From NCBI GenBank assembly GCA_050633505.1, contig JBOEGQ010000004.1, forward strand, positions 186,001 to 250,000: a DNA stretch of 64,000 bases, in the 5' to 3' direction. The notes under the pieces were generated by a model that had not been told where the DNA came from, did not search any database, and worked only from the letters and a program-made list of their open reading frames with translations. The position numbers and the translations under genes are program-made. Of the stretch, positions 33,566-42,683 are shown in pieces. Numbering within the stretch: position 1 is the first letter of the stretch; each line of letters opens with the position of its first letter. Source of the DNA: UBA1672 sp050633505 (lineage in GTDB: Bacteria > Pseudomonadota > Alphaproteobacteria > Micavibrionales > Micavibrionaceae).

Positions 33566-34546
33566 TTATAACTGCACCAAGGCCGATCCCCATGTCAGGC
33601 CACCGCCCAGCGCCTCAAACAACACAAGGTCGCCATCTTTTATCGCATCGTTCTTACGTCCATAGTCATATGCAAGCGGAATAGAAGCCGCAGATGTATT
33701 CCCGTGATCCTGCACAGTCATAATCACGCGATCCATATGCATTGAGAGTTTTTTAGCCGTTGATTCGATAATACGCGAATTGGCCTGATGCGGTACCAGC
33801 CAGTCAATAGCATCCACCGACATATCATTCGCCTCTAATGCAGCATAAACAGCCTGAGACATCAAGTTAACGGCATGTTTAAACACCTCACGACCATGCA
33901 TAACAATCTTACCACTTTGCCCTGTCGTGCTCACCCCACCATCGGTATATAAAATATCTTTTAGATTTCCATCCGCGTATAGGTGCGTAGATAACACACC
34001 AGATTTACTATCCTCAGGCGTTTCACGCGCCTCAAGAACCATGGCACCTGCACCATCACCAAAAAGCACGCATGTCGTCCGATCTGTCCAATCAAGAACA
34101 GAACTCATCTTCTCTGCACCGATTACCAAAACACGCTTTAGCTGACCAGCCTTAATAAAGTTATCTGCCACACTTAGAGCATAGACAAATCCGGTGCAGA
34201 CCGCCTGCACATCAAATGCAATTCCAACCGGTACACCGAGAGCCGCCTGCACACGTACCGCAACCGAAGGAAACGTTTGATCCGGCGTTGTTGTCGCCAC
34301 GATAATACCATCAATATCTGTTGGGGTCAGCCCCGCATCATCTAACGCAGCACGCGCCGCCTCGACAGCCATATCAGATGTTGATTGATTTTCTGCAGCA
34401 ATATGACGCCGTTTAATACCGCTACGCTGTACAATCCACTCATCCGATGTTTCGACAATCTTTTCGAGATCTTCGTTCGTCATCACGCGATCAGGTAAGT
34501 AGGACCCGCTTGATATAATATGAGATGAAATAGGCATATAATTCAC
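33566..34546 (-). CDS. fabH: 3-oxoacyl-ACP synthase III (KAS III)
   Basis: Starts fatty acid synthesis by condensing acetyl-CoA with malonyl-ACP. The 326 residues carry the Cys117-His-Asn triad in AVCTGF, VPHQANSRII and GNTSAASIP. The N-terminal GSYLPDRVMTNEDLEKIVETSDEWI and the RSGIKRRH segment are typical. The start appears to be GTG with AAGGG upstream; an ATG three codons later is possible. It lies 9 bp after plsX. Confidence 0.96.
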   Translation of the reverse strand: MNYMPISSHIISSGSYLPDRVMTNEDLEKIVETSDEWIVQRSGIKRRHIAAENQSTSDMAVEAARAALDDAGLTPTDIDGIIVATTTPDQTFPSVAVRVQAALGVPVGIAFDVQAVCTGFVYALSVADNFIKAGQLKRVLVIGAEKMSSVLDWTDRTTCVLFGDGAGAMVLEARETPEDSKSGVLSTHLYADGNLKDILYTDGGVSTTGQSGKIVMHGREVFKHAVNLMSQAVYAALEANDMSVDAIDWLVPHQANSRIIESTAKKLSMHMDRVIMTVQDHGNTSAASIPLAYDYGRKNDAIKDGDLVLFEALGGGLTWGSALVQL

Positions 34547-34555
34547 GTTACCCTT

Positions 34556-35626
34556 TTATGATGATGTTTCTGCAGAAAGAACGGTTTCCTGATCAGTCAA
34601 ATATGCAATGTCTTTTGCAACCTGTTCGATATACCCCTGTCGTGCAAGACGCACAGCCATGATAACAGCTGAAGAAAACCCAAGTGCATCTGCACCGCCA
34701 TGACTTTTGATACACACACCATTCAGCCCAAGAAAGACCCCTCCGTTATAAAGCCGGGGATCCATCCTTCTCTTAAGAGACTTCAAAGGGAAATAAGCAA
34801 AAACAGCACCAAGCATCGCAAGGGGATTCGCCGAAAAAGACCGCCTGAAGTAATGCTTCATCAGCTTTCCGACACCTTCTGCCGTTTTTAAGGCAATATT
34901 CCCCGCATAGCCATCTGCGACAATAACATCCACAACGCCCTTAGTAATGTCATCGCCTTCAACGAATCCTTTATACTCTCCCGGGAAGTCTACACAAGAT
35001 AGGATTTCCGCAGCACCACGCACATGATCCGGCCCTTTCATCTCCTCTGACCCGACATTTAACAAACCGACAGTCGGAGGACGTTCAAGTTTCTTATGCG
35101 CCTTCGCAAAGATAGAACCAAGTACAGCAAATTGCGCCAGATTTTCTGAGTCGACCAGAATATTCGCCCCCAAATCCAGCATAATTGTATCACCCTCTAT
35201 CCCGGGCATTACGGATGCAATGGCAGGACGATGAATACCAGGAACCGTCTTCAATACAATCTTTGCCATCGCCATTAACGCACCGGTATTACCGGCAGAT
35301 ACCACGGCAGATGCGCGCCCGTCTTTAACCGACTCAATGGCCATACGCATACTTGTGCCCTTACTATTACGCAGTATGGCAGACGGCTTATCATCATTTT
35401 TGACAGTTTGATCTGTATGGCAAATCTCACTTCGCGAACGAAGGGCTTTATACTTATCAAGGTAGGGCGTCATTTGTTTTTCATCACCAAAGATCAAAAA
35501 CATAACATCAGGACGTCCCTGAAGAACCATATTCAAGGCAGGTATAATTTCTTTGGGTCCGAAATCTCCACCCATCGCATCAACGGCAATCCAAACCATA
35601 TTTTGAGAATTAGACTCAGGCGACAA
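34556..35626 (-). CDS. plsX: Phosphate acyltransferase
   Basis: Converts acyl-ACP to acyl-phosphate for phospholipid synthesis. The 356 residues show IAVDAMGGDFGPKEIIPAL, SAGNTGALMAMAKI, LLNVGSEEMKG and VADGYAGNIALKTAEG. The listed start is TTG with AGAGG upstream; an ATG at 35599 would also keep the conserved core. Separated from rpmF upstream by a terminator, so it may have its own promoter. Confidence 0.95.
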   Translation of the reverse strand: MSPESNSQNMVWIAVDAMGGDFGPKEIIPALNMVLQGRPDVMFLIFGDEKQMTPYLDKYKALRSRSEICHTDQTVKNDDKPSAILRNSKGTSMRMAIESVKDGRASAVVSAGNTGALMAMAKIVLKTVPGIHRPAIASVMPGIEGDTIMLDLGANILVDSENLAQFAVLGSIFAKAHKKLERPPTVGLLNVGSEEMKGPDHVRGAAEILSCVDFPGEYKGFVEGDDITKGVVDVIVADGYAGNIALKTAEGVGKLMKHYFRRSFSANPLAMLGAVFAYFPLKSLKRRMDPRLYNGGVFLGLNGVCIKSHGGADALGFSSAVIMAVRLARQGYIEQVAKDIAYLTDQETVLSAETSS

Positions 35627-35720
35627 AAATCATTACCTCTTCTAGACAGATGAAATGCCCTTAAAGCAAATTTCAACAAACAACGCAATGACTATCAAAA
35701 ATCACCGCCCATAAATATGT

Positions 35721-35744
35721 GAAAAAGGGGCCAAACAGCCCCTG
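35721..35744 (-). terminator. Rho-independent terminator after rpmF
   Basis: Minus-strand AGGGGC (35743-35738), loop TGTTTG, GCCCCT (35731-35726), followed by TTTTC. It lies about 80 nt after rpmF and before plsX, so it can separate or attenuate the two. Confidence 0.8.
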
Positions 35745-35821
35745 ATCTAAATTCCTAACCACCGTCCCATACAATCCAGAACAAGTGGCCTTAACCGGAA
35801 TAACCGAATACGCGCGCTTTA

Positions 35822-36001
35822 CTAGTCGCGCTCTTCAACCACCTGACGGCCACGGTATGTACCGCTTTTCAGATCGATGTGGTGACGACGCTTTGGCTCA
35901 CCGCTATTGCTGTCTTCAACCCAGTTTTCCACAGTCAATGTGTCATGAGCACGGCGCATATTACGCTTTGACTTTGTTGTTTTTCTCTTTGGTACGGCCA
36001 T
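35822..36001 (-). CDS. rpmF: 50S ribosomal protein L32
   Basis: A 59-residue protein: MAVPKRKTTKSKRNMRRAHD at the start, then EPKRRHHIDLKSGTYRGRQVV. This is the alphaproteobacterial zinc-free form of L32 without the C-terminal Cys residues. It lies between the YceD protein and plsX, its standard place. It begins 120 bp after the yceD stop. Confidence 0.97.
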   Translation of the reverse strand: MAVPKRKTTKSKRNMRRAHDTLTVENWVEDSNSGEPKRRHHIDLKSGTYRGRQVVEERD

Positions 36002-36121
36002 AGCCTTATCCTCTTTAAAAGTATAATCTCATTCACAAAACGAAACAGGGTAATAGCGAAAATATAACCAGAAGGCAAGGAAAATAATACAAAAAATATC
36101 GATATTCCCAATAAAAAGACG

Positions 36122-36715
36122 TTACTCGCCTTCGTTTTCTTTGGTCTTCCATTCTTTTAGTGCCGCAAACGGGTTGTCGTACATCCCCTCAGGGGCGCAT
36201 TCACCCTCCTTATCCTGTTCAAATGCGGCACCTTCTACACGTGGATAAGGATTAAGAGCAAGCGAAAGATTTTGAACAATCAATTCCCCCAAATCAATTT
36301 TCCCATCAACAATCATTTCGGGATCTTCTTCCTCTTCTAACATCGGAAGTTCATCTTTTTCTTTTGGGCTTAATCTATCGCGTTTTGCCTTCGTAAAGGA
36401 CACGGCCTTGTTCGGTTCCACATACCAAGTCGAAAACGCATCATGAACGATTTCAGAAACCGGATCAGTTGTAATAACACAACATTGCTTTAGCTCTGCT
36501 TTTATATCCCCTTTTACATGGACATAGCGATTAACAGCATTTCTTTGCAAATACACACACGCCTTTAGCGAATCTATGGAATGAACTTTTAATCGTTTAC
36601 ACAAATTTTCAAGCACATCAGCGGGCGCATCAATTTCAATTTTTGTTTCCCTCTCACCAATCGGCGAAGAATCAATAAAGTGAGACCATTCAAATTCGTT
36701 TAATGTATCAGTCAT
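36122..36715 (-). CDS. YceD/DUF177 family protein (23S rRNA accumulation)
   Basis: A 197-residue member of the YceD family, needed in Escherichia coli and plants for 23S rRNA accumulation. The conserved core LKQCCVITTDPVSEIVHDAFSTWYV is near residues 75-100, with the Cys-Cys pair, followed by an acidic stretch EEEEDPEMIVDGKIDLGELIVQNLSLALNPYPR that ends the family domain. It is followed by rpmF and preceded by the CBP3 chaperone gene, with which it overlaps by 8 bp. Confidence 0.9.
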   Translation of the reverse strand: MTDTLNEFEWSHFIDSSPIGERETKIEIDAPADVLENLCKRLKVHSIDSLKACVYLQRNAVNRYVHVKGDIKAELKQCCVITTDPVSEIVHDAFSTWYVEPNKAVSFTKAKRDRLSPKEKDELPMLEEEEDPEMIVDGKIDLGELIVQNLSLALNPYPRVEGAAFEQDKEGECAPEGMYDNPFAALKEWKTKENEGE

Positions 36716-37292
36716 TTTTCATCTCTTTATCTTCTTTGAAATGCACAACACCCTTTGCAATCGCGTGGTGATCTTGCTCTGCATTCTGTCTTATATACTG
36801 TTCAAAATCTTTAATAATGTTTTCATCAGGCAAATTGTTATCCTCTACAGTGCCGTACAGGTTACGTCTGAGAACCTCAGAAACAGATGAAGGCACGACA
36901 CCTTCGATATTTTCCAACTCCCCAGGGAACAACGCCTCCTGATAACTGTGCATACGTCCGTTAAATGCCTTCATCATACGTTTCATATGCTTTGGAATGC
37001 CCATATCCCCTATCCCCATCTCACGCAACGTCTGGTCCATATTACGGAACGTTGTATCAAATACGGCCTGTGACAGTTTTTCATAGCTGCCCTCACGCGT
37101 TAAGGGACGGAGTATTAAGAATAAATGCAATAATAACAGGTCAAAACGCCCGTCAAACGTATCAGGTACACCATACCGTGTATAGAAGACTTCTTTCTTC
37201 GAAGAAGACAACGCAGCCTGATATAAAGCGGATGCAATTTCCTGCTTATTTCTATGTGTTGTGTTTTTTTGTTTGAATAAAAGGCCAAACAT
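36708..37292 (-). CDS. Ubiquinol-cytochrome c chaperone (CBP3-like)
   Basis: A 194-residue protein of the CBP3/UQCC1 family, which helps assemble cytochrome bc1. Typical features are LYQAALSSSKKEVFYTRYGVPDTFDGRFDLLLLHLFLILRPL near residues 25-65 and a DTTFRNMDQTLREMGIGDMGIPKHMKRM helix pair. It heads the unit with yceD and rpmF and is divergent from bamE. The family call rests on the first 100 residues; the C-terminal part is less conserved. Confidence 0.88.
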   Translation of the reverse strand: MFGLLFKQKNTTHRNKQEIASALYQAALSSSKKEVFYTRYGVPDTFDGRFDLLLLHLFLILRPLTREGSYEKLSQAVFDTTFRNMDQTLREMGIGDMGIPKHMKRMMKAFNGRMHSYQEALFPGELENIEGVVPSSVSEVLRRNLYGTVEDNNLPDENIIKDFEQYIRQNAEQDHHAIAKGVVHFKEDKEMKND

Positions 37293-37380
37293 TGATTTTT
37301 GCTCTGTGCTTTTTTAAATTTTACCTCTAGAGTCGTCTTTTAAGACTAACCGATACATAGCATTATTATCAGAGAATACC

Positions 37381-37848
37381 ATGCAAAAAATTTTAAAGAC
37401 TACCATTTGTTGTTTTGCCTTCCTTCATATCACCGCGTGCTCCCCCGTTGTATCGCAACGTGGAAATATGCTTGGCGACCATCAGGTTACCGAAGTTACC
37501 GCAGGTGAGCACTCAAGGTCTGACGTTCTTTATATTCTGGGCTCCCCGACAACGCAGTCTACATTTAATACAGATGTCTGGTATTACATCGGCCAAGAAA
37601 CAGAAAAACACGGTATTTTAGATGATGAGGTTGTGAAAGAACGTATTGTCGCCGTAACCTTCAATAAAGAAGGAATCGTTGAAACAATTGAGGATATCGA
37701 CCCTGAACGTGAAAACATTCCCTATGCACGCGGAAAAACACCGACTCATGGGAATGAACTTACCTTTATGCAGCAGCTCCTCGGCAATGTAGGGCGCTTT
37801 AACGCCCCACAACAATCAAGTACACGCACCGCAGGTGGTGATCTGTAA
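37381..37848 (+). CDS. bamE: Outer membrane protein assembly factor BamE/OmlA
   Basis: Lipoprotein of the BAM complex that folds outer-membrane barrels. The 155 residues begin with a lipoprotein signal ending in the lipobox ITAC (Cys20). The SmpA/OmlA fold follows: SRSDVLYILGSPTTQSTFNTDVWYYIGQ. The tail (about 110-155) is longer than in Escherichia coli, as in other alphaproteobacteria. It is divergent from the CBP3 gene. Confidence 0.92.
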   Translation: MQKILKTTICCFAFLHITACSPVVSQRGNMLGDHQVTEVTAGEHSRSDVLYILGSPTTQSTFNTDVWYYIGQETEKHGILDDEVVKERIVAVTFNKEGIVETIEDIDPERENIPYARGKTPTHGNELTFMQQLLGNVGRFNAPQQSSTRTAGGDL

Positions 37849-37849
37849 A

Positions 37850-38269
37850 TTAGATAGGTCTTTGCTGAACAACCTGAAGCAAAACATCGCTATCGATTTC
37901 TTTGCCCAGAATTTTATCAGTGACTTTATTCAAACGTTTCTTAATGATATCAACGCGTACGATACCACCTTGAAGCGCAGCATGCTTATGCAATGATCCA
38001 TACATATCCTGAATATACGCATCTGTTAGCTTAGGACGTAAAAGCTTAACCTTTTCGGCTTCATTAACGGTCTCGACCTCAATGGAAACAACCATGCTGA
38101 TAACCTGATGTACACCATCATTATCAACAATAGGCAGAACAAGTGGGTCCATTTTCACGTATTCTTTACCACCCGCCCCTTCGCTATCACTGCTACTCGC
38201 AGCATACGCGCCTTGTGGCATACCCAGAAATAAAAACGCAGATAATATAAAAAGTAAACTATAACGCAT
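37850..38269 (-). CDS. Exported FliL-like protein
   Basis: A 139-residue protein with a signal peptide (LLFILSAFLFLGMPQGAYA) and a domain resembling FliL: YVKMDPLVLPIVDNDGVHQVISMVVSIEVE, then helical segments LLRPKLTDAYIQDMY and IDIIKKRLNKVTDKIL, with a final VLLQVVQQRPI. Similar small proteins are often labelled FliL-like in alphaproteobacteria, but the transmembrane helix of true FliL is replaced by a cleavable signal. The ATG at 38269 is chosen for its ribosome site AGAAGAG. No flagellar gene is adjacent; motAB lie 8 kb away. Confidence 0.5.
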   Translation of the reverse strand: MRYSLLFILSAFLFLGMPQGAYAASSSDSEGAGGKEYVKMDPLVLPIVDNDGVHQVISMVVSIEVETVNEAEKVKLLRPKLTDAYIQDMYGSLHKHAALQGGIVRVDIIKKRLNKVTDKILGKEIDSDVLLQVVQQRPI

Positions 38270-38376
38270 GTGCAAAACTCTTCTTTCTCTCAAATAACCC
38301 TAAGAAAGAGTTTAGCAAGAAAGTGTTAACAGCGTCTTAGACTTCAATAAAATTCGAAATAATTTCGGCAGCGGCA

Positions 38377-38838
38377 TTATGACCGAACAAGAGCGGAAAT
38401 CTTATCCAGCATTCCATTTACAAGTGCAACCTGTTGCTTCTCATAAAAGGCATGTGTCACATTAAGGTAATCATCAATAATAAGCGGCGCATCAATATCT
38501 TGATGTTCAAGGATCTCACACACCCCGCACATTAATATTGCCTTTAATAGTGGCTCAACCTCTTTATCCGCAGATACATTGGCCTTAACCAGTTCATCAA
38601 CCTCAGCCAAACGGGAATCAAGGCTAACCAGTATGCGTTTAAACAAAAGGGACTGAGGTTTTGAAAGCGCCTCTCCATCGACATCAACCAAAGGCGCATG
38701 ATCCAGATATTCCTGCACCACTTGACGCACAGGCTTCGTATTTTGCGTGTTTTGGTAATAGGCCTGCACCGCCATCAAGCGCGCGGATAATTCCTTTGTA
38801 TCAGCCATATTTTCTTTATTCGTTGCCTTGCTCATCAT
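38377..38838 (-). CDS. nusB: Transcription antitermination factor NusB
   Basis: Binds boxA RNA with S10 to keep rRNA operons transcribed. The 153 residues are all-helical with ARLMAVQAYYQNTQNT at the start and a conserved ILMCGVCEILEHQDIDAPLIIDDYLNVTHAF near 110-140. The final MLDKISALVRS is also typical. It is the last gene of the riboflavin unit, 10 bp after ribH. Confidence 0.94.
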   Translation of the reverse strand: MMSKATNKENMADTKELSARLMAVQAYYQNTQNTKPVRQVVQEYLDHAPLVDVDGEALSKPQSLLFKRILVSLDSRLAEVDELVKANVSADKEVEPLLKAILMCGVCEILEHQDIDAPLIIDDYLNVTHAFYEKQQVALVNGMLDKISALVRS

Positions 38839-38848
38839 AACACCATTT

Positions 38849-39301
38849 CTAAATAACCCGATAAGACCTTTTCAGATCAAATAAGTGTAATGCGGCACAC
38901 GCCGCATCTGCACCTTTATTCTTTTGTGACACATCTGCACGAACCAATGCCTGATCTTTCGTATCACACGTTAAAATGCCATTACCGATCGGCATATTAT
39001 ATTCCAAAGCCAGCTGCATCAGACCGGATGCGCTCTCATTACACACAATATCGTAATGTGAAGTCTCGCCCCTGATGACACATCCCAATGCAACATAAGC
39101 ATCAAACTTTCTATGATCACTGTCACGGGTCTCTTTACGAGATTGCCCAAGCTTTAGCGCCATGGGAATTTCAAGAGCGCCCGGAACTTCAACCACTTCA
39201 TATGTTGAACGCACCTCATCTAAAGCAGCTTTCGCACCATTTAATAAATGCGAAGAAATCTCCTGATAATATGGAGATACAACAATCATAACATGCGCCA
39301 T
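38849..39301 (-). CDS. ribH: 6,7-dimethyl-8-ribityllumazine synthase
   Basis: Penultimate step of riboflavin synthesis. The 150 residues have VMIVVSPYYQEISSHLLNGA, VPGALEIPMALKL, ALGCVIRGETSHYDIVCNE and IGNGILTCDTKDQAL with the conserved active-site His in SHYD. RSR at the substrate position is not preserved, as in many family members. It lies between ribBX and nusB. Confidence 0.96.
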   Translation of the reverse strand: MAHVMIVVSPYYQEISSHLLNGAKAALDEVRSTYEVVEVPGALEIPMALKLGQSRKETRDSDHRKFDAYVALGCVIRGETSHYDIVCNESASGLMQLALEYNMPIGNGILTCDTKDQALVRADVSQKNKGADAACAALHLFDLKRSYRVI

Positions 39302-39331
39302 AATGCGCTTTCCTTATCTTCTTATACAGGT

Positions 39332-40495
39332 TTAAGAAATCTCGCGATGGCCAAGAATATGCAGGTCATACCCATCCAGCCCGATCACGCTTTTCGGCGT
39401 GTTCGACAGTAAAACCATATTCCGCACACCTAAGTCCAGTAAAATTTGCGCACCAATACCATAATCGCGCAAAATTGCCTCCTTATGAGACGGCGAGACG
39501 GTCTCCTTATTCGACTGCCCCGTCATACGATCTGATATTGATTTTGGATTTGGACTACGAAGCAATACAATAACCCCGCGTCCTTCCTCTTCTATAATGT
39601 CAATGGACTTGCGCAATGTTTCATCACCATCCATACCAAGTGCATCATTCAATATATTGGCCGCATGCATACGAACAAGAACCGGCTCATCCCCTTGCTT
39701 AATATCGCCTTTCACAAGGACAATATGCTCTGCATAATCAACCTTCGCGGCATAGAGGTGGGCCTTAAATGCACCTTTGTTATAAGCGATGAAGTCTTCT
39801 TCATGTACCTGTTCAACCATAACTTCTTTACGTCGTCTATAGGCGATAAGGTCTGCAATTGTGCCGATCTTTAAATTATGAAGTTGTGCGAAGCCAATTA
39901 AATCATCCAGCCGCGCCATGGTACCATCATCATTCATGATCTCACAAATAACACCTGCGCCACTAAATCCTGCCATCTTCGATAGATCAACCGCGGCTTC
40001 TGTATGGCCGGCGCGCACAAGAACCCCACCTTCTCGCGCCATAAGCGGAAATATATGACCGGGTGTTGCAATGGCCTCTTGTCCATTTGATGGATTAATT
40101 GCAGTTTGAATTGTCTTTGCACGATCCGCCGCAGAAATCCCCGTTGTAACCCCTTCTTTTGCCTCAATAGATACCGTAAACGCCGTGCGGTGCTGACTGT
40201 TATTACCGCGCCCCATAAGGTGAAGTCCCAAACGATCTACCATTTCCTCTTCCATTGGCAAACAAATAAGGCCGCGCCCTTCCCTTGCCATGAAGTTAAT
40301 ATTTTCAGGTGTTGCCATTTGTGCCGGTATCACAAGATCACCTTCATTTTCGCGATCTTCATCATCCACGATAATCACCGGCTTTCCATTACGCATATCT
40401 TCTATAATTTCATCAATAGAAGAGAGAATGTTCTGGTCATCCGCACTAAGACGGGCATCCCGTACATCTTGTTTTGACACGCTATTCTGGGTCAT
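39332..40495 (-). CDS. RibBX: 3,4-dihydroxy-2-butanone 4-phosphate synthase with degenerate GTP cyclohydrolase II domain
   Basis: Makes the four-carbon precursor of riboflavin from ribulose-5-phosphate. The N-terminal RibB domain (about 20-220) is complete: VDDEDRENEGDLVIPAQ, LICLPM, QHRTAFTVSIEAKEGVTTGISAADRA, GHIFPLMAREGGVLVRAGHTEAAVDL. The C-terminal domain resembles GTP cyclohydrolase II but has lost its zinc cysteines: where the enzyme has a Cys-rich SECLTGD-type stretch, this has VRMHAANILNDALGMDG. This matches the RibB-RibX hybrid known from proteobacteria, in which the second domain is not a cyclohydrolase. A separate ribA is needed. The ATG at 40495 has GGAG before it. Confidence 0.9.
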   Translation of the reverse strand: MTQNSVSKQDVRDARLSADDQNILSSIDEIIEDMRNGKPVIIVDDEDRENEGDLVIPAQMATPENINFMAREGRGLICLPMEEEMVDRLGLHLMGRGNNSQHRTAFTVSIEAKEGVTTGISAADRAKTIQTAINPSNGQEAIATPGHIFPLMAREGGVLVRAGHTEAAVDLSKMAGFSGAGVICEIMNDDGTMARLDDLIGFAQLHNLKIGTIADLIAYRRRKEVMVEQVHEEDFIAYNKGAFKAHLYAAKVDYAEHIVLVKGDIKQGDEPVLVRMHAANILNDALGMDGDETLRKSIDIIEEEGRGVIVLLRSPNPKSISDRMTGQSNKETVSPSHKEAILRDYGIGAQILLDLGVRNMVLLSNTPKSVIGLDGYDLHILGHREIS

Positions 40496-41084
40496 TTTTA
40501 CACTCCACCATGCGGGCGACATAACGCGCCAACATATCTATCTCAATATTTATATGATCACCTGATTGTCGATCTGATAAGGTTGTTTCTTGCCATGTAT
40601 GCGGGATGATATTAACACCAAAATCCACTTTCGTAACATCATTAACCGTTAATGATATCCCATCTAATGAAACAGACCCTTTTTCGGCAATAAAAGGCGC
40701 AAGCCCCTCTGGTATCAATATTCTAATACGGTAGGAATTGCCATCCGCCTCAATAGTTTCGATTTTGGTTACTGCATCAACATGCCCTGACACAATATGT
40801 CCACCCAGTTCATCCCCAACCTTTAACGATGGCTCAAGATTAACACGGGTCATGACCTGCCATGCACCAAGATTAGTTCGACTTAACGTTTCTTGAGAAA
40901 CATCTACATAAAAAGTATTTTTTGACTTTTCCACAACAGTCAAGCAACACCCTGAACAGCAGATGGATGCACCAAGGGGCGTGTCATCAAGGTTCATTTT
41001 TGTTTCAACCTCAAAACGCACACCACCATCGCCACCCTCAACAGAGCGGATAACTCCGATATCCTGTATAAGCCCCGTAAACAT
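40482..41084 (-). CDS. ribE: Riboflavin synthase subunit alpha
   Basis: Dismutates two lumazines into riboflavin. The 200 residues comprise two similar barrels, MFTGLIQDIGVIRSVEGG... and GGHIVSGHVDAVTKI, each ending in an SLDGISLTVND-type segment; the ICCSGCCLTVV stretch marks the first. The stop overlaps the ribBX start by 14 bp. Three bp after ribD. Confidence 0.96.
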   Translation of the reverse strand: MFTGLIQDIGVIRSVEGGDGGVRFEVETKMNLDDTPLGASICCSGCCLTVVEKSKNTFYVDVSQETLSRTNLGAWQVMTRVNLEPSLKVGDELGGHIVSGHVDAVTKIETIEADGNSYRIRILIPEGLAPFIAEKGSVSLDGISLTVNDVTKVDFGVNIIPHTWQETTLSDRQSGDHINIEIDMLARYVARMVECKNDPE

Positions 41085-41086
41085 TC

Positions 41087-42184
41087 TTATCCTTCTCTAT
41101 ATATTGGTCTGAATGTCTCTAACACATCCTGATCGAGCTGTTGAGTATTGATTTTAGAAAATTGATAACGATCCGAGAGATCCTCTATTTCAAAAGGTTC
41201 AAACAGCCCTTTTGCATCTCCCCCCAAAACATTTGGTGAACGATAGAGAAGAAGCTCATCACATAAATTTTGGCGTAAAAACGCACTATGAATACGCCTC
41301 CCCCCCTCAACCAAAAGACGATTGATGCCTTGTTCTGCAAGAACTTTTAAGGAATCATATACATTATGCACTTCAATCTGATGCATCTGAACACCTGCAT
41401 CCTTTAAGATGTCATAGTACTCACTCTTTTGCGTATAGAATAACAAGACAGGTGTATTTTTTGCGGTCTGCACAACATTCGATGATGGGTGAAGGCGCAT
41501 ATAGGTATCTAAAACAACACGAGATATAGAATGTTCCACACCATCTAATCTGGTTGTTAGCATGGGGTCATCTGCAAGGATCGTATCAATACCCACTAAG
41601 ATCGCGTCATGACGACTACGCAATTGGTGAACATGCCTCCGGGCAAGCCCTCCTGTGATCCATTTACTTTTACCGTTTGAGAGCGCAATCTTACCATCCA
41701 AACTACATGCAGCCTTAAGTGTCACAAACGGGCGTTTTTGCGTCATGCGCATTTTAAAGCCACTTATGACCTCATTACACGCCTCTTTACAAACATCTAA
41801 GGTCACTTGTACCCCTGCATCTTCAAGGATTACTTGTGCCTTACCTGACACACGCGGATCAACATCCTGCGTCCCTATAACAACACGTTTAATACCGGCG
41901 CGAATAATAGCCTCAACACAAGGTGGGGTTTGTCCATGATGCGTACACGGTTCAAGTGTGACATAAAGCGTTGCCCCACGTGCATCATCGCCTGCCTGCT
42001 GTAAAGCCGCGCTTTCCGCGTGTGGACGTCCACCATCAGACGTGCGGGCACGCGCAAGCACAACATCGTTTTTGACCACGACACAACCAACAGACGGATT
42101 TTCTGCCGTACGCCCTACCCCTCGGAACGCCATACCAAGAGCAGATTTCATATGAAAAATATCAAAAGGAAAAACACGTGACAT
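41087..42184 (-). CDS. ribD: Bifunctional diaminohydroxyphosphoribosylaminopyrimidine deaminase / reductase
   Basis: Two consecutive riboflavin steps. The deaminase domain (about 1-145) has the zinc site HAESAAL (HAE) and PCTHHGQTPPCVEAI (PCxxxxxxxxC). The reductase domain (about 150-365) has DGKIALSNGKSKWITG, SRHDAILVGIDTILADDPMLTTR and LLVEGGRRIHSAFL. The length of 365 is usual. Four bp after nrdR. Confidence 0.96.
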   Translation of the reverse strand: MSRVFPFDIFHMKSALGMAFRGVGRTAENPSVGCVVVKNDVVLARARTSDGGRPHAESAALQQAGDDARGATLYVTLEPCTHHGQTPPCVEAIIRAGIKRVVIGTQDVDPRVSGKAQVILEDAGVQVTLDVCKEACNEVISGFKMRMTQKRPFVTLKAACSLDGKIALSNGKSKWITGGLARRHVHQLRSRHDAILVGIDTILADDPMLTTRLDGVEHSISRVVLDTYMRLHPSSNVVQTAKNTPVLLFYTQKSEYYDILKDAGVQMHQIEVHNVYDSLKVLAEQGINRLLVEGGRRIHSAFLRQNLCDELLLYRSPNVLGGDAKGLFEPFEIEDLSDRYQFSKINTQQLDQDVLETFRPIYREG

Positions 42185-42188
42185 GGCA

Positions 42189-42668
42189 TTATGCCTTCTT
42201 TGTGCTGGTTTCTTTCAAATGACTGACCCGATTCAAAAAGTCATTAAAATCTTCAGGATTACGAAAGTCTTTATAGACTGAGGCAAAACGAATATACCCA
42301 ACCGCATCCAAATTCGTTAAAGCTTCCATAACCAAAGCCCCGATTTTATCGGAAACGATTTCAGCCTCTCCTTGTGTTTCAAGAACACGAACGATTTTAT
42401 CGGCTTCTTTTTCGATCTGGGTCAGATCAACGGGACGTTTACGCAAGGCAACTTGCATAGAACGTATAATCTTATCACGGTCAAAGGGTTGCTTACGCCC
42501 CCCTTCTTTTAAAACCGTCATTTCACGAAGTTGTAATCGCTCAAACGTTGTGAAGCGCTGCTCACATTCCGGACAGGAACGACGGCGACGAATAGCCGAA
42601 TTATCCTCCGTCGGTCTGGAATCTTTAACCTGAGTTTCCTCATTTCCGCAAAACGGGCAGCGCATCAA
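42189..42668 (-). CDS. nrdR: Transcriptional repressor NrdR
   Basis: Represses ribonucleotide reductase genes when dATP is high. The 159 residues have the zinc ribbon MRCPFCG...CPECEQRFTTFERLQL (about 1-50) and the ATP-cone (about 49-139; GGRKQPFDRDKIIRSMQVAL). Between glyA and ribD, its usual place in alphaproteobacteria. Fifteen bp after glyA. Confidence 0.97.
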   Translation of the reverse strand: MMRCPFCGNEETQVKDSRPTEDNSAIRRRRSCPECEQRFTTFERLQLREMTVLKEGGRKQPFDRDKIIRSMQVALRKRPVDLTQIEKEADKIVRVLETQGEAEIVSDKIGALVMEALTNLDAVGYIRFASVYKDFRNPEDFNDFLNRVSHLKETSTKKA

Positions 42669-42683
42669 ACCTCTTCACTCACA

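Noticed and set aside
38849..42184. FMN riboswitch controlling the rib genes
   Set aside because: The genes are packed with gaps of only a few to about 30 bp, and no RFN-element core sequence was seen upstream of any of them.
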